From: Chelatococcus sp. YT9
GTDB lineage: Bacteria > Pseudomonadota > Alphaproteobacteria > Rhizobiales > Beijerinckiaceae
Assembly (NCBI RefSeq): GCF_018398315.1
Contig: NZ_JAHBRW010000002.1
Span: 1,844,637-1,908,636 of the forward strand
Direction of reading: 5' to 3'
Length of the DNA stretch: 64,000 bases
Shown here: positions 9,476 to 18,952 of the stretch, piece after piece
Layout of the letters: every line of letters begins with the position of its first letter
Numbering within the stretch: position 1 is the stretch's first letter
Notes under the pieces: model-generated
Database searches by the model: none
Seen by the model: only the letters and a program-made list of their open reading frames with translations
What the model was told of the DNA's origin: nothing
Made by a program: the position numbers and the translations under genes

Positions 9476-10492
9476 CTAAGCCATATTCGGCAGCATGGAC
9501 TTGGTCACCTCGTGGCGCAGCGGATCACCGGCAAGGAAACGCAACGCCTCGTCGACAGCGGTCGCACCCTGCCGCAGATAGGTCTCATGGGTGTGACCCG
9601 CCGCATGGGGAGCAAGGACAGCATTGGGGAGAGTTCGCAAGGGACTGTCGTCGGCCAGGGGCTCCTTGTCATAGACGTCGAGCACCGCGGTGAAGCGCCC
9701 TTTCCGCAGCTCGGTGATCAGCGCATCCTCGTCAATCAAGGCCCCGCGCGCCGTGTTGATGAAGAGCGCCCCGTCCTTCACCCATGCGAGTTCAGCGGCG
9801 CCGATCATGTGGCGTGTTTCTGGAAGTGACGGCACGTGTAGGGAAACAATGTCGCTCGCAGCCAGGAGCTGGTCGAGGCTTGTAAGCTCTACGCCGAGTT
9901 CTGCGGCACGAGCGCTATCGAGAAAGGGATCGTGCATGAGGATTCGTGCATTAAACGCCTTGAATTGCCTCACCATCATGCGACCGATGTAGCCTGCCCC
10001 AACGAGGCCAACGGTCTGTTCGCCGAGCAAACGACCGAGAAGTCGCGAGCGCAAGGCAAACCATGGCTCCCTGGCACGCATGCCCTCGGCCAGCTCAACC
10101 GGATGGCGCAAGAAATTGAAGACATGCGCCATGACGAATTCGGCGACGGCCTCGCCGATATGAAGCGCCGAATGCGTGACACGGATCCTGTCGGTCTCGA
10201 TAGCGGTGAAGGGCACGAGCTGCCGAATGCTGCCGGCGGCATGGGCCACGAGTTTCAGGTTCTGGCTCCGCGCCAGAACTGTTTCATCCAGCCTGGGCGT
10301 ACCCCAACCCGTAATGGCGATCGTCGCGCCTTCCAGAAGCCGCGGCAGCGCTTCAGCCGACAGTTCGTCCTCAGCGGGGGCAGTGACAACGACCTGTGTT
10401 GACAGCCGCTCCTCGGCTGCGCGTGGAATGAGTTGTCTGCGCATTTGCGGCGTCAGCAAAATGGCGACAACTGGCCTTGTGTGCTCGGACAT
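9476..10492 (-). CDS. D-isomer-specific 2-hydroxyacid dehydrogenase family protein
   Basis: The 338-residue cytoplasmic NAD(P)-dependent dehydrogenase resembles phosphoglycerate dehydrogenase and hydroxypyruvate reductase. It shows the Rossmann motif VGLVGAGYIG near residue 155, the catalytic Arg in INTARGALIDE near residue 245, the Glu in YDKEPL near residue 275 and the His in LAPHAAGHT near residue 295. The start at 10492 has a GGGAGGAGGGG Shine-Dalgarno. It is the last gene of a run transcribed from the LacI regulator through two short-chain dehydrogenases, which suggests oxidation or reduction of a sugar acid. The exact substrate is unknown. Confidence 0.85.
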   Translation of the reverse strand: MSEHTRPVVAILLTPQMRRQLIPRAAEERLSTQVVVTAPAEDELSAEALPRLLEGATIAITGWGTPRLDETVLARSQNLKLVAHAAGSIRQLVPFTAIETDRIRVTHSALHIGEAVAEFVMAHVFNFLRHPVELAEGMRAREPWFALRSRLLGRLLGEQTVGLVGAGYIGRMMVRQFKAFNARILMHDPFLDSARAAELGVELTSLDQLLAASDIVSLHVPSLPETRHMIGAAELAWVKDGALFINTARGALIDEDALITELRKGRFTAVLDVYDKEPLADDSPLRTLPNAVLAPHAAGHTHETYLRQGATAVDEALRFLAGDPLRHEVTKSMLPNMA

Positions 10493-10564
10493 GGCCCCTC
10501 CTCCCTGGTGCGATTGCACGGATCCCGTCAGCCTTCGCTGCGGGCGTCTGTTGTTGCAGCTGGA

Positions 10565-11317
10565 CTAAAAGCCGACACCGCCATTGATCTGCGTAATTTC
10601 CCCCGTGATATAGGATGCCCGATCCGATGCCAGGAACAGCACAGCATCAGCAACATCCTGTGGCACGCCTTCGCGCCGCAGGGGCGTCCGCTCGACAGCC
10701 GCCGCACGCCCCTGAGGAGTGTTGAATGTGTCATGGAAGCGCGTGCCGATGAGTCCAGGCGCGACCCCATTCACACGGATACCGCTGGGACCGACCTCCT
10801 TGGCCAGCGCCCGCACGAAGGTTGCAACGGCCGCCTTGCTTGACGCGTAATGGGATGCGCCTGGCCCGCCGCCATCGAAGGCCGCTAGCGATGACATCAT
10901 GATGATCGCACCGCGACCGCGTGGCTCCATGGATTTGAGCACGGCCTGCACCACCAGAAAGGTGCTGAAGACATTGACGGAATAAGCCTCCTGCCACAGA
11001 TCGAGGCTGGACTCGACACAGCGTGCCCGCCGCAGCAGTCCCCCCGCATTGGCGAACAGCACGTCGACAGGCCCTAGCTCCTGTTCGGCTTTTGCAACAA
11101 CTGCGGCAACCTCATCGGGCTTGCTCATGTCGGCCTGATAGCCGCACGCGACCTGCCCGCGTGCAGCGCATTCCGCTTCGATCGCCTGAGCCTCAATTTC
11201 ACTGGTGACATAGGTGAACGCGACTTTGGCGCCCGCTTGCGCAAAGGCCCTAGTCGTGGCGCCACCAATTCCCGAAGCACCACCGGTGATCAGAACAACC
11301 TTTCCGGAGAAGTCCAT
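10565..11317 (-). CDS. Short-chain dehydrogenase/reductase (SDR)
   Basis: The 250-residue classical SDR has the nucleotide motif TGGASGIGGATTRAF near residue 12, the structural FANAGG, the catalytic Ser in MMSSLAAF and the Tyr/Lys pair in HYASSKAAV. The ending SYITGEITQINGGVGF is typical. Active-site residues are complete, so it should be a working NAD(P)(H) oxidoreductase on a sugar, polyol or sugar acid. It sits in the LacI-led operon between another SDR and the 2-hydroxyacid dehydrogenase. Confidence 0.85.
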   Translation of the reverse strand: MDFSGKVVLITGGASGIGGATTRAFAQAGAKVAFTYVTSEIEAQAIEAECAARGQVACGYQADMSKPDEVAAVVAKAEQELGPVDVLFANAGGLLRRARCVESSLDLWQEAYSVNVFSTFLVVQAVLKSMEPRGRGAIIMMSSLAAFDGGGPGASHYASSKAAVATFVRALAKEVGPSGIRVNGVAPGLIGTRFHDTFNTPQGRAAAVERTPLRREGVPQDVADAVLFLASDRASYITGEITQINGGVGF

Positions 11318-11427
11318 GTGTTTGTTCCCTGTCTATGTGGCGACGCACCTCCGCAGTGAGATGCCACGCGCAACTTCATGCTCAACCAGCACCGGGGACG
11401 TCTCGGAGACCTTGAACACGGTGAGTC

Positions 11428-12159
11428 TCAGCGCTGGCTTGGTCCGATATGCAGTTCCGCGACATGCGCTCGGGGTGGCAGGCGCATGATGAACAGGCAT
11501 GCCGCGGCGACATCCTCCGGCCGTAGGGCGGAGGCGCGCGCCTCCGGTGTGACGGGGGTGGGCCGACGATCAAGAAGCGGGGTGTCTGTCATGCCCGGCA
11601 AGATCGCGCTTGCGCGAATGCCGTTCTGCCATTCCTCTTCCATCAGGGCATGCGTCAACGATAGCACGCCGGCTTTCGTGGCTTGATACGCTGCTCCGGA
11701 CTTGTCGGGTTTGCGCGCAGCCGTGGAGGCGATGTGAATGATCAATCCATTCTTGCGGACGCGCATCTTCGGCAGGAATACCTTCGATAGATTGAACGCC
11801 GCGGTGAGATTGCTGTCGATCATCTGTGCCCAGCTATCGGACGTCAGCTGATCGAAGGCGCGCTCGGGAATGTTCGTGCCTACCGAGTTGACCAACGTAT
11901 CGACCATTGAAAGATCCACGCCGGACACTACCTGCGCCAGCGCAGCCGCGTCCGACGCATCAGCGGCAAGCGTTGCGGCCGCCTTGCAGTTTGGTGCCGC
12001 GTCGCGGACCAAGGCCGCGGTCATGTCGAGCGCGGCTTTGTTCCGCCCAAGAAGAATGAGCGCGGCCCCCGCCCGAGCGCAGGCGATCGCGGTCGCGCGT
12101 CCCATGCCGCTGCTCGCTCCCGCGATGAAGATCGTACGGCTCTCCAAGTCCCGGCTCAT
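11428..12159 (-). CDS. Short-chain dehydrogenase/reductase (SDR)
   Basis: The 243-residue protein has GASSGMGRATAIACA near residue 14 for cofactor binding, VNSVGTN in place of the usual NNAG, and the catalytic AYQATKAGV (Tyr-x3-Lys) near residue 155. Its start codon overlaps the stop of the LacI gene by four bases, so it is co-translated with the regulator. That arrangement suggests it acts on the inducer or a close product. The substrate is not recognisable from sequence. Confidence 0.85.
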   Translation of the reverse strand: MSRDLESRTIFIAGASSGMGRATAIACARAGAALILLGRNKAALDMTAALVRDAAPNCKAAATLAADASDAAALAQVVSGVDLSMVDTLVNSVGTNIPERAFDQLTSDSWAQMIDSNLTAAFNLSKVFLPKMRVRKNGLIIHIASTAARKPDKSGAAYQATKAGVLSLTHALMEEEWQNGIRASAILPGMTDTPLLDRRPTPVTPEARASALRPEDVAAACLFIMRLPPRAHVAELHIGPSQR

Positions 12160-13253
12160 GCCCGCCCCTCCCTGAGCTCGCCAGCCGATTGTTCGCGGCG
12201 AGCCGTGATGCGTGCCCGCGCGGTCGACCCGCGAACGATCAATTGCGGCGGCACGTTGATAAAAGCTTCGTCCGCAGAAATCTCATCACCCTCGACGCGT
12301 CGGATCAACAATCCGACAATCTGTTCAGCCATCGCCAACACCGGCTGGCGAATAGTCGTAAGGGGGGGATAAACAATCTCCGCCATCGCAATATCGTCAA
12401 AGCCAACGATGGAGATGTCGTCCGGCACACGATAGCCGAGATCACGAGCCCCAGCATATGCACCAAGCGCATACATATCGTTACCGCAGATCACCGCCGT
12501 TGGCGGCAATTCGCGACTGAGAAGCTCCCTGATGCCAATCCGGCCGAGCTCGGAGCCTTCCATATCGCCAAAGCCGATGACGCCGCCGCCCTGCCAACGC
12601 AGCTCGTCCGGAAGCTCCAGCCCAGCGCGCGCCAGCGCGGCACGCACGCCGCTGACGCGATCGATGCGGCTGTTGGTCTTGATTGGGCCAGTTACGACAC
12701 CGATCCGCTTGTGTCCAAGCCCCATCAGATGCTGCGCGGCAAGCATGCCGCTCAGCTCCTGGTCGACACTTATGCCGCAGGTGACACACTTCTGATCGTC
12801 GCCGCCGATGCGTTGATCAAAGGCAGCTATCTTTAGCCCCCGTCCGACGAGATCGCGTAGGTGGTCGAAATTGAGCGGGGAGGACCCCAGAATGACGCCG
12901 GTAACGCCTGAGCCAAGCAGCGCCTCCGCATAACGGGCTTCAACCTCGCGATCGCGCTCCGCGTTACAGATCAGCAAACGGTAGCCATGGTTGCGCGCCG
13001 CGCGCTCGACATGGTGTGCGACCGCGCCCCAGAAAGGATTGGCTGCGGACGGAATGATGAGCCCGAGGGACATATTCAGTCCAGACTTGAGCTGACGCGC
13101 CGCGCTGTTGGGCGTATACTTAAGCCCCTCAATGGCATCCAGAACACGCTGGCGCGTTTCGGGGCGCATCTTGTTACCCCGCCCATTGATAACATTCGAC
13201 ACGGTGCTGGCCGACACTCCCGCGACCTTTGCCACATCATGAATTCCCGGCAT
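12156..13253 (-). CDS. LacI-family transcriptional regulator
   Basis: The 365-residue regulator starts with a LacI helix-turn-helix (IHDVAKVAGVSASTVSNVINGRG, then YTPNSAARQLKSG) followed by a periplasmic-binding-protein-like sugar sensor domain. It is divergent from a sugar ABC transporter and heads an operon of three dehydrogenases, so it most likely controls both directions. The ending SAGELREGRA runs into the next gene by four bases. Its sugar ligand is unknown. Confidence 0.9.
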   Translation of the reverse strand: MPGIHDVAKVAGVSASTVSNVINGRGNKMRPETRQRVLDAIEGLKYTPNSAARQLKSGLNMSLGLIIPSAANPFWGAVAHHVERAARNHGYRLLICNAERDREVEARYAEALLGSGVTGVILGSSPLNFDHLRDLVGRGLKIAAFDQRIGGDDQKCVTCGISVDQELSGMLAAQHLMGLGHKRIGVVTGPIKTNSRIDRVSGVRAALARAGLELPDELRWQGGGVIGFGDMEGSELGRIGIRELLSRELPPTAVICGNDMYALGAYAGARDLGYRVPDDISIVGFDDIAMAEIVYPPLTTIRQPVLAMAEQIVGLLIRRVEGDEISADEAFINVPPQLIVRGSTARARITARREQSAGELREGRA

Positions 13254-13287
13254 TTCCCCACCGCACTGAACACCCGTATCTGTTTAC

Positions 13288-13420
13288 TGCAACGATTTAC
13301 CGATACGGTCGATCCAACAACTTGTCAAATGCCATAACCACTAAAAAAGTCGAGCCAGCTCGGTCAAGAAACGAGGAAATCGGCAGGTTGACGCCCCGCT
13401 CATTTTGGTGTTTCGTTGCA
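13288..13420. promoter_or_regulatory. Candidate LacI-type operator pair in the divergent promoter region
   Basis: TGCAACGA at 13288-13295 and its reverse complement TCGTTGCA at 13413-13420 face each other across the space between the LacI gene and the binding-protein gene. LacI-family operators often have a central CG and occur in pairs for looping. The flanks agree only partly (TA-n-TGCAACGA in both), so the call is tentative. Confidence 0.3.
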
Positions 13421-13463
13421 CTAAGACGACCGGCTACAGGTCCGTATAACGGGGAGGAAACCC

Positions 13464-14765
13464 ATGTCGGTGGAAATGAACCGGCGCGCCCTGCTGCGCC
13501 AAGGTGCGAGCCTGATTGGCGCAGCCGCCGCCTCCAGCTTACCGCTTGCTTCCAGTTTCTCTCAGGAAAAAGTCCGCGTACGCTTCGCCGGCTATGTTGA
13601 ATCCCAGGAGCAGCTGACCCAAACCCTGGCGGCACTCAAACTTTATACGCAAAAGAATCCCAACGTCGAAATCATCCCGGAGTTTACCAGTTTCGGTGCA
13701 TTCACGGACAAGATTGCCACGGAAACAGCGGGTGGAAATTCACCTGATATGTTTAGCGTCAACGTTGATCTTTTAGCTGAATACGCGCGACGTGGAGTAA
13801 CCACGCCGCTCGACAGCTATATACCAAATCCGATAAATTTGTCCGATTACCTCCAGAGTGCCGTCAATGCCGCGAAGTTCGACGGCAAGCAGTACGCCAT
13901 CCCGAACGACGCTATTGGCCCTGCCATCATAACCAACGCGTCTGCCTTCGAAAAAGCTGGGGTCAAGATTCCAGCGGACATGTGGACCTGGGAGGAACTG
14001 GCCGAGACAGCAAGTGCTTTGAACAAGGCCCTTGGACCGCGGTTCTGGGGCGTCGAAGACGCGGGCGGGAATTATATTCCCTGCGATATCTTTCTGCGTT
14101 CGCGCGGAAAATCAATGTTCACGCAGGATCACCGCCTAGGTTTCGAGCTTGAGGACATGGAGGCTTGGTACGCCTATTGGCAGAAGCTGCGCGATACGCG
14201 GGCGACTCCACCCGGCGACGTACAGGCCCTCGCAGGCAATGACGACCCCAGCACCTCGGGTGTCGTCGCCGGCCGGGCAGCAATGAATATTACGCTGACT
14301 GACAGTTTTGCCGGCTTCCAGGCCCTTACGCAGGATAACCTTATTCTCCATATGATGCCCAACGGCTTCCGTGGCGGAGAGATGAAGCAGAGGCATTACT
14401 GCTACGCCGGCAACTCCACGACTGTCTCCGCTAAATCCGCAAACCAGAAGCAGGTCATTGATATTATCCGCTTCATGCATTTGGACCCCGACGGCGCAAA
14501 GACCTACTATGTCGGCAGCGGCATGATCCCCTGTTCAAAAGCCGCTCGTGACGCCTTTGCGGCGACCGGTTCGGAGGCCGATCGCAAGATCATCGCTTAT
14601 CTGGACGTCCTGCAGAAGGAGCCGGCCGCGCCCCGCTATCCTGGCGTTCCCGGCATGACGGGCATGCTGACGCGCGCCAATGAGGGCGTCGCCTTCGGCA
14701 AGCTCACGCCAAAACAGGCAGCGGAGCAATTCGTCAGAGAGGTCAGCGCGCGACTGAAAAAATAG
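13464..14765 (+). CDS. Sugar ABC transporter substrate-binding protein
   Basis: This 433-residue family 1 extracellular solute-binding protein has an N-terminus MNRRALLRQGASLIGAAAAS followed by a Ser-rich hydrophobic stretch, a twin-arginine-like leader cleaved near residue 37. The GGNSPDMFSVNVDLLAEYARRG and YAIPNDAIGPAIITN segments are typical of the family. A GGGGAGGAAA Shine-Dalgarno precedes the start. Two permeases and a sugar isomerase follow, and a LacI regulator is divergent, so it imports a sugar whose identity is not visible. Confidence 0.85.
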   Translation: MSVEMNRRALLRQGASLIGAAAASSLPLASSFSQEKVRVRFAGYVESQEQLTQTLAALKLYTQKNPNVEIIPEFTSFGAFTDKIATETAGGNSPDMFSVNVDLLAEYARRGVTTPLDSYIPNPINLSDYLQSAVNAAKFDGKQYAIPNDAIGPAIITNASAFEKAGVKIPADMWTWEELAETASALNKALGPRFWGVEDAGGNYIPCDIFLRSRGKSMFTQDHRLGFELEDMEAWYAYWQKLRDTRATPPGDVQALAGNDDPSTSGVVAGRAAMNITLTDSFAGFQALTQDNLILHMMPNGFRGGEMKQRHYCYAGNSTTVSAKSANQKQVIDIIRFMHLDPDGAKTYYVGSGMIPCSKAARDAFAATGSEADRKIIAYLDVLQKEPAAPRYPGVPGMTGMLTRANEGVAFGKLTPKQAAEQFVREVSARLKK

Positions 14766-14843
14766 CTGCACAGCCGTCGCGCCTCTTTGCCCTGGCAGCT
14801 TCAGGCTTCTAGTCAAACGCCTTGGAAGTTCGAGCCGAATACC

Positions 14844-14868
14844 GCAAGGGCCGTCTAACGGCCCTTGC
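14844..14868 (+). other. Intercistronic hairpin after the binding-protein gene
   Basis: GCAAGGGCCG (14844-14853) and CGGCCCTTGC (14859-14868) form a perfect 10-bp stem with a 5-base loop. No T tract follows, so it is more likely an mRNA stabiliser or attenuator that keeps binding-protein mRNA above permease mRNA than a full terminator. Confidence 0.6.
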
Positions 14869-14894
14869 ATCGATCCCCACATGGATGAGTAGCC

Positions 14895-15860
14895 ATGAGC
14901 TTGATCGTGCAGGAGAAACTCCCTGCCACCGCAATAACGGCACATCCCGTCCACCGCGGGCGCGCAAAAGTCGGCATGGACGCCAACAACAATGTTGCAG
15001 CCTTTGTTTTTTTATCCCCATGGCTGCTGGGCATGATCTGTCTTACGCTCGGACCAATCCTGGCGTCGTTCTATCTCTCTTTGACAAGCTATGACATGTT
15101 TTCCGCGCCGAAATGGATCGGCTTCGACAACTATATCAAAATGGCTTTTGAGGACGGGCGATACTATCAATCGCTTAAAGTCACTTTCTCCTACGTTCTC
15201 CTGTCCGTCCCGCTCAAGCTAGCCTTCGCTCTCGGAATTGCGATGCTCCTCAACCGCGGCCTGCGCGGGCTGGGCTTCTACCGCTCTGTTTTCTATCTTC
15301 CTTCCCTGCTCGGCGGCAGCGTGGCCGTCGCCATCATGTGGCGGCAGGTCTTTTCCTACGACGGCATCATCAACCAGATCTTGATGAAATTCGGCATTGA
15401 TGGCCCCAGCTGGATCACCAGCACGGACTATGCGCTTTATACATTGGTCGCGCTCGCCGTCTGGCAGTTCGGATCACCGATGGTGATTTTCCTCGCTGGC
15501 CTAAAGCAAATTCCGCAAGATATTTACGACGCGGCGGAAGTCGACGGCGCCGGCCCGGTCCGCAAGTTCATGAGCATTACGATTCCTATGCTGACTCCTA
15601 TCATTTTCTTCAACTTCGTTATGCAGATCATTGGCGCGTTCCAGGCCTTCACCCCGGCTTATATCATCAGCGGTGGCAAAGGGGGGCCAGCCGACGCGAC
15701 GCTATTTTACACCCTCTATCTCTACGAGCAGGCTTTTACCAATTTTCAGATGGGCTATGCCTCGGCCATGGCCTGGGTGCTGGTCGGCATCATCGGAACT
15801 GCCACCGCCGCATCCTTTCTGTCGGCGCGCTACTGGGTGCATTATGGCGACGAACGTTGA
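14895..15860 (+). CDS. Sugar ABC transporter permease (MalF type)
   Basis: The 321-residue inner-membrane protein has a roughly 35-residue cytoplasmic head, six predicted membrane segments and an EAA loop (YDAAEVDGAGPVRKFMSITIPMLTP) near residue 215. It pairs with the next gene. The 130-base gap before it contains the hairpin described above. Confidence 0.85.
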   Translation: MSLIVQEKLPATAITAHPVHRGRAKVGMDANNNVAAFVFLSPWLLGMICLTLGPILASFYLSLTSYDMFSAPKWIGFDNYIKMAFEDGRYYQSLKVTFSYVLLSVPLKLAFALGIAMLLNRGLRGLGFYRSVFYLPSLLGGSVAVAIMWRQVFSYDGIINQILMKFGIDGPSWITSTDYALYTLVALAVWQFGSPMVIFLAGLKQIPQDIYDAAEVDGAGPVRKFMSITIPMLTPIIFFNFVMQIIGAFQAFTPAYIISGGKGGPADATLFYTLYLYEQAFTNFQMGYASAMAWVLVGIIGTATAASFLSARYWVHYGDER

Positions 15861-15877
15861 GGCAAGGGAGACGATGG

Positions 15878-16750
15878 ATGACCGATGCCACCGCGATATC
15901 GGGCGCAAGCCGGCACAGCCTTATAAACTGGCGGGGACTGGCCATTCACGCGGGCCTTATCGCGGCCGCCCTCGTGATGATCTATCCGCTACTCTGGCTA
16001 GCGAGCAGCTCTGTAAAGCCGTCCAACCTCATCTTCTCTGATCTCAGCTTATGGCCCACCCGGTTTAGGCTTCAGAACTACGTCGACGGCTGGCGCGGCG
16101 CGGCACTGCCCTTCAGCACATTCTTTCTCAATTCATTTATAATTGCTGGCCTTGCTGTGGTGGGTAATGTCTTCGCCTGCAGCATGGTCGCCTATGCGTT
16201 CGCGCGCCTCAATTTCGCATTCAAAAAAACGTTGTTCGCGTTGATGATGCTAACCATCATGATCCCGCTCCACGCCACGCTCATTCCGCAGTATGCGCTC
16301 TTTTACAGCCTGGGGTGGGTCAATACCTTTCTTCCTCTCGTCGCGCCCAAATTTCTCGCCGTTGACGCTTTCTTTATTTTTCTCATGGTGCAGTTCATTC
16401 GTGGGATTCCGCGAGAACTCGACGAAGCGGCGACCGTCGATGGCGCCGGACCAATACGTATTTACTGGTCGATTATCCTGCCGTTACTCACACCGGCCTT
16501 GGTCACAACAGCGGTTTTTTCCTTCATCTGGACCTACGAGGATTTTCTGTCGCCGCTGGTCTATCTCACGTCGATGGATAAGTATACCGTTCCGCAGGGA
16601 TTGAATCTCCTGATGTCGTCCAAGGGGGCGTCTTCGTGGGGACCGCTACTTGCCATGTCTCTGCTGTCCCTCGTGCCGCTCTTCGTCGTTTTCTTCATCT
16701 TCCAGCGGCGGTTGATTGAGGGTATCGCGGCGACGGGACTGAAGGGTTAG
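15878..16750 (+). CDS. Sugar ABC transporter permease (MalG type)
   Basis: The 290-residue permease has an EAA loop (LDEAATVDGAGPIRIYWSIILPLLTP) near residue 190 and the usual C-terminal FQRRLIEGIAATGLKG. The start at 15878 follows an AAGGGAG Shine-Dalgarno; the frame could also begin at a TTG overlapping the previous stop, seven codons earlier. As in the first sugar transporter, no ATPase gene is present. Confidence 0.85.
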   Translation: MTDATAISGASRHSLINWRGLAIHAGLIAAALVMIYPLLWLASSSVKPSNLIFSDLSLWPTRFRLQNYVDGWRGAALPFSTFFLNSFIIAGLAVVGNVFACSMVAYAFARLNFAFKKTLFALMMLTIMIPLHATLIPQYALFYSLGWVNTFLPLVAPKFLAVDAFFIFLMVQFIRGIPRELDEAATVDGAGPIRIYWSIILPLLTPALVTTAVFSFIWTYEDFLSPLVYLTSMDKYTVPQGLNLLMSSKGASSWGPLLAMSLLSLVPLFVVFFIFQRRLIEGIAATGLKG

Positions 16751-16761
16751 GGAGATCATCT

Positions 16762-17580
16762 ATGTGCGCGGTGCCCATTACGGTCTTCACCAAACCCTGG
16801 CTTTCCGAGAGTTTGCCTGAACTCGCCGACAAGCTCGCGGCCATCGGCCTTGATGGCGTTGAGCTCGCGGTGCGTCCGGGCTACCAGGTAACCCCCGAGA
16901 CTGCAGCCGCCGGCCTGCAGGACGCGTCGAGGATATTCGCAGCGCGTGGCCTGACGATTGCAAGCATTGCGAGCGCCGCGGATGTGGCGATGATTGCAGC
17001 TTGCGGCGACGCGGGCATACCACTGATCCGCGTGATGGCGCCGATCGACATGCAGATTGGCTATCGCCAAGCTCTGGAGAACCATCAGCGAAGCTTTGAC
17101 GCGCTTTTGCCAGCGCTTGACAGGCACAATGTTACCATCGGCGTCCAAAATCACTACGGCTTCTTCATCGGGAGCAGTACCGGGCTCCTTCATCTGCTTG
17201 GACGATATGAGCCTCGCCATGTCTGTGCAGTCCTCGATATGGCCCATTGCGCGCTGGATGGCGAGCCTGTCTCTCTGGCGGTCGACATCATCAAGGATCA
17301 TCTTTACGGTCTGGTAAACTTCAAAAGTGCCTACCGGACCCGCGTCAATGGTCCGGAGGACGAGGCTTTATTCAAGGTCAGATGGACCACGCATCGCCAC
17401 GGCGCCTATTCCTGGGGCGAATTTGCCGATTGTCTGCACCGAATTGGCTTCCGGGGAACCTTATGTCTGCCCGCGGAATACTCGAATCCCGACGGCGGCC
17501 CCCAGCGCATGGGCGATGATGTCCTTCCGTTCCTCAGGAAAGACCTCGCCCATCTGCGTGAACTCACCGCCCATTGGTAG
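16762..17580 (+). CDS. Sugar phosphate isomerase/epimerase family protein (xylose isomerase-like TIM barrel)
   Basis: The 272-residue protein has the fold signature of the AP-endonuclease-2 family: LAAIGLDGVELAV near the N-terminus, an inner NVTIGVQNHYG strand, VLDMAHCALDG near residue 160 and a final AEYSNPDGG. Conserved acidic and histidine residues at strand ends would bind a divalent metal. Relatives are sugar epimerases, isomerases and dehydratases. It starts 11 bases after the permease and probably acts on the imported sugar or its first product. Confidence 0.7.
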   Translation: MCAVPITVFTKPWLSESLPELADKLAAIGLDGVELAVRPGYQVTPETAAAGLQDASRIFAARGLTIASIASAADVAMIAACGDAGIPLIRVMAPIDMQIGYRQALENHQRSFDALLPALDRHNVTIGVQNHYGFFIGSSTGLLHLLGRYEPRHVCAVLDMAHCALDGEPVSLAVDIIKDHLYGLVNFKSAYRTRVNGPEDEALFKVRWTTHRHGAYSWGEFADCLHRIGFRGTLCLPAEYSNPDGGPQRMGDDVLPFLRKDLAHLRELTAHW

Positions 17581-17656
17581 CTCATCTCTCCACGCGTATG
17601 CACCGCTTCCCTGAGCCCGACGGCAGAGCAAGCCTTGCGTGAAACGGCCGAGCCCT

Positions 17657-18829
17657 TCAGCGCATCTGGAACAGCCCGGCCGCGCCCATGCCTCCCCCCA
17701 CGCACATTGTCACCACTCCCCATCGCGCTCCGCGCCGCCGTCCCTCGACCAGGAGATGCCCAGCAAGGCGCACGCCCGACATCCCGTAAGGATGCCCGAT
17801 GGCGATCGCTCCGCCATCGACATTAAGCCGTTCCGAGGGCAAGCCAAGAACACGCGCGCAATGCACGACTTGGCTTGCAAAGGCCTCGTTCAACTCCCAC
17901 AAGTCGATATCATCGACGCTCAAACCGAACCGTTTAAGGAGCTTTGGTACAGCGAGTACCGGCCCGATGCCCATTTCGTCCGGTGCGCATCCGATGGTCG
18001 CGAACCCCCGAAAAATTCCGAGCGGCTCAAGCCCGCGCGTCTCCGCCTCGCGCTCCGACATCATCGTCACGGCCGCCGAACCATCGGAGAGCTGGCTCGC
18101 ATTCCCAGCCGTAACCGTGAATCCCCGCCCACGGACAGGCGCAAGACCAGCCAATCCTTCGGCCGTCGTGTCGGGACGGTTCCCCTCATCCCGCACAAGT
18201 GAAGCCGCTCGGCTCAAAGGAGAAAGGGCATCATCCCCCGCCTGCAGGGGGGCTATTTCGGCGTCGAAACGACCGGCAACTTGCGCGGCGCTCGTCCGGC
18301 GCTGGCTTTCCAGCGCATAGGCATCCTGGTCCTCTCGCGAAACTCGATAACGCCGCGCAACGACCTCTGCTGTATCGATCATCGGCATGTAGATGTCAGC
18401 TAGATGCGCTGCAAGCCATTCTTCTTGCCGAAGGTTGGGGAACTGAGGATCGAGCTGAAGAGAGATGGTTTCAGTACCAGCCGCAACGGCCACGCTGATG
18501 TCGCCCGCCATGATCCGATGAGCGACGGTCGTGATAGCCTGCAGTCCTGACGCGCAAGCGCGCGTGACGTTGGCAGCAGAAATCGAAGTTGGAAGCCCGG
18601 CCCGCAAAGCCGCCAGCCGCGCCATGTTGCCGATGGCCGGCCCTGCGGAAACCGCCGAGCCATTGACGACCTCCTCGACAACGGCCGGCTCAATGCGAAC
18701 ACGCGAGAGAGACTGGGCAACAGCATGCCCGCATAGCGTTGCGGGATGGAGCCCGGACAGGGCGCCACGTCCGGCCTTGCCGATGGGCGTACGCGCGAAC
18801 GATACAATGACTGCCGTTTCCGCGGTCAT
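17657..18829 (-). CDS. Acetyl-CoA acyltransferase (thiolase)
   Basis: The 390-residue thiolase shows the nucleophilic Cys92 in [15 protein letters not shown] near residue 315, the [14 protein letters not shown] histidine block near residue 345 and the second cysteine in [10 protein letters not shown] near residue 376. It cleaves a 3-oxoacyl-CoA to acetyl-CoA or propionyl-CoA plus a shortened acyl-CoA. It is the last gene behind acyl-CoA synthetase and enoyl-CoA hydratase on this strand, and fits the last step of the ring or side-chain breakdown encoded here. Confidence 0.9.
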   Translation of the reverse strand: MTAETAVIVSFARTPIGKAGRGALSGLHPATLCGHAVAQSLSRVRIEPAVVEEVVNGSAVSAGPAIGNMARLAALRAGLPTSISAANVTRACASGLQAITTVAHRIMAGDISVAVAAGTETISLQLDPQFPNLRQEEWLAAHLADIYMPMIDTAEVVARRYRVSREDQDAYALESQRRTSAAQVAGRFDAEIAPLQAGDDALSPLSRAASLVRDEGNRPDTTAEGLAGLAPVRGRGFTVTAGNASQLSDGSAAVTMMSEREAETRGLEPLGIFRGFATIGCAPDEMGIGPVLAVPKLLKRFGLSVDDIDLWELNEAFASQVVHCARVLGLPSERLNVDGGAIAIGHPYGMSGVRLAGHLLVEGRRRGARWGVVTMCVGGGMGAAGLFQMR

Positions 18830-18952
18830 CCCTCACTCCATGGTTGCTGGTGTTGCGCCTCGCGCAGCATCGAACGTTGACGGTTCCCGAGATTGCCGTT
18901 CGATCGCTCAGAAGACGTTCGTGACATTCCTGTCGTTTTCCGAGGCAGGGAT

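Noticed and set aside
13341-13370. Short inverted repeat CGAGC-CA-GCTCG next to a run of A
   Set aside because: It looks like a terminator on the minus strand, but the loop is too short and it lies upstream of the LacI gene, where none is expected.
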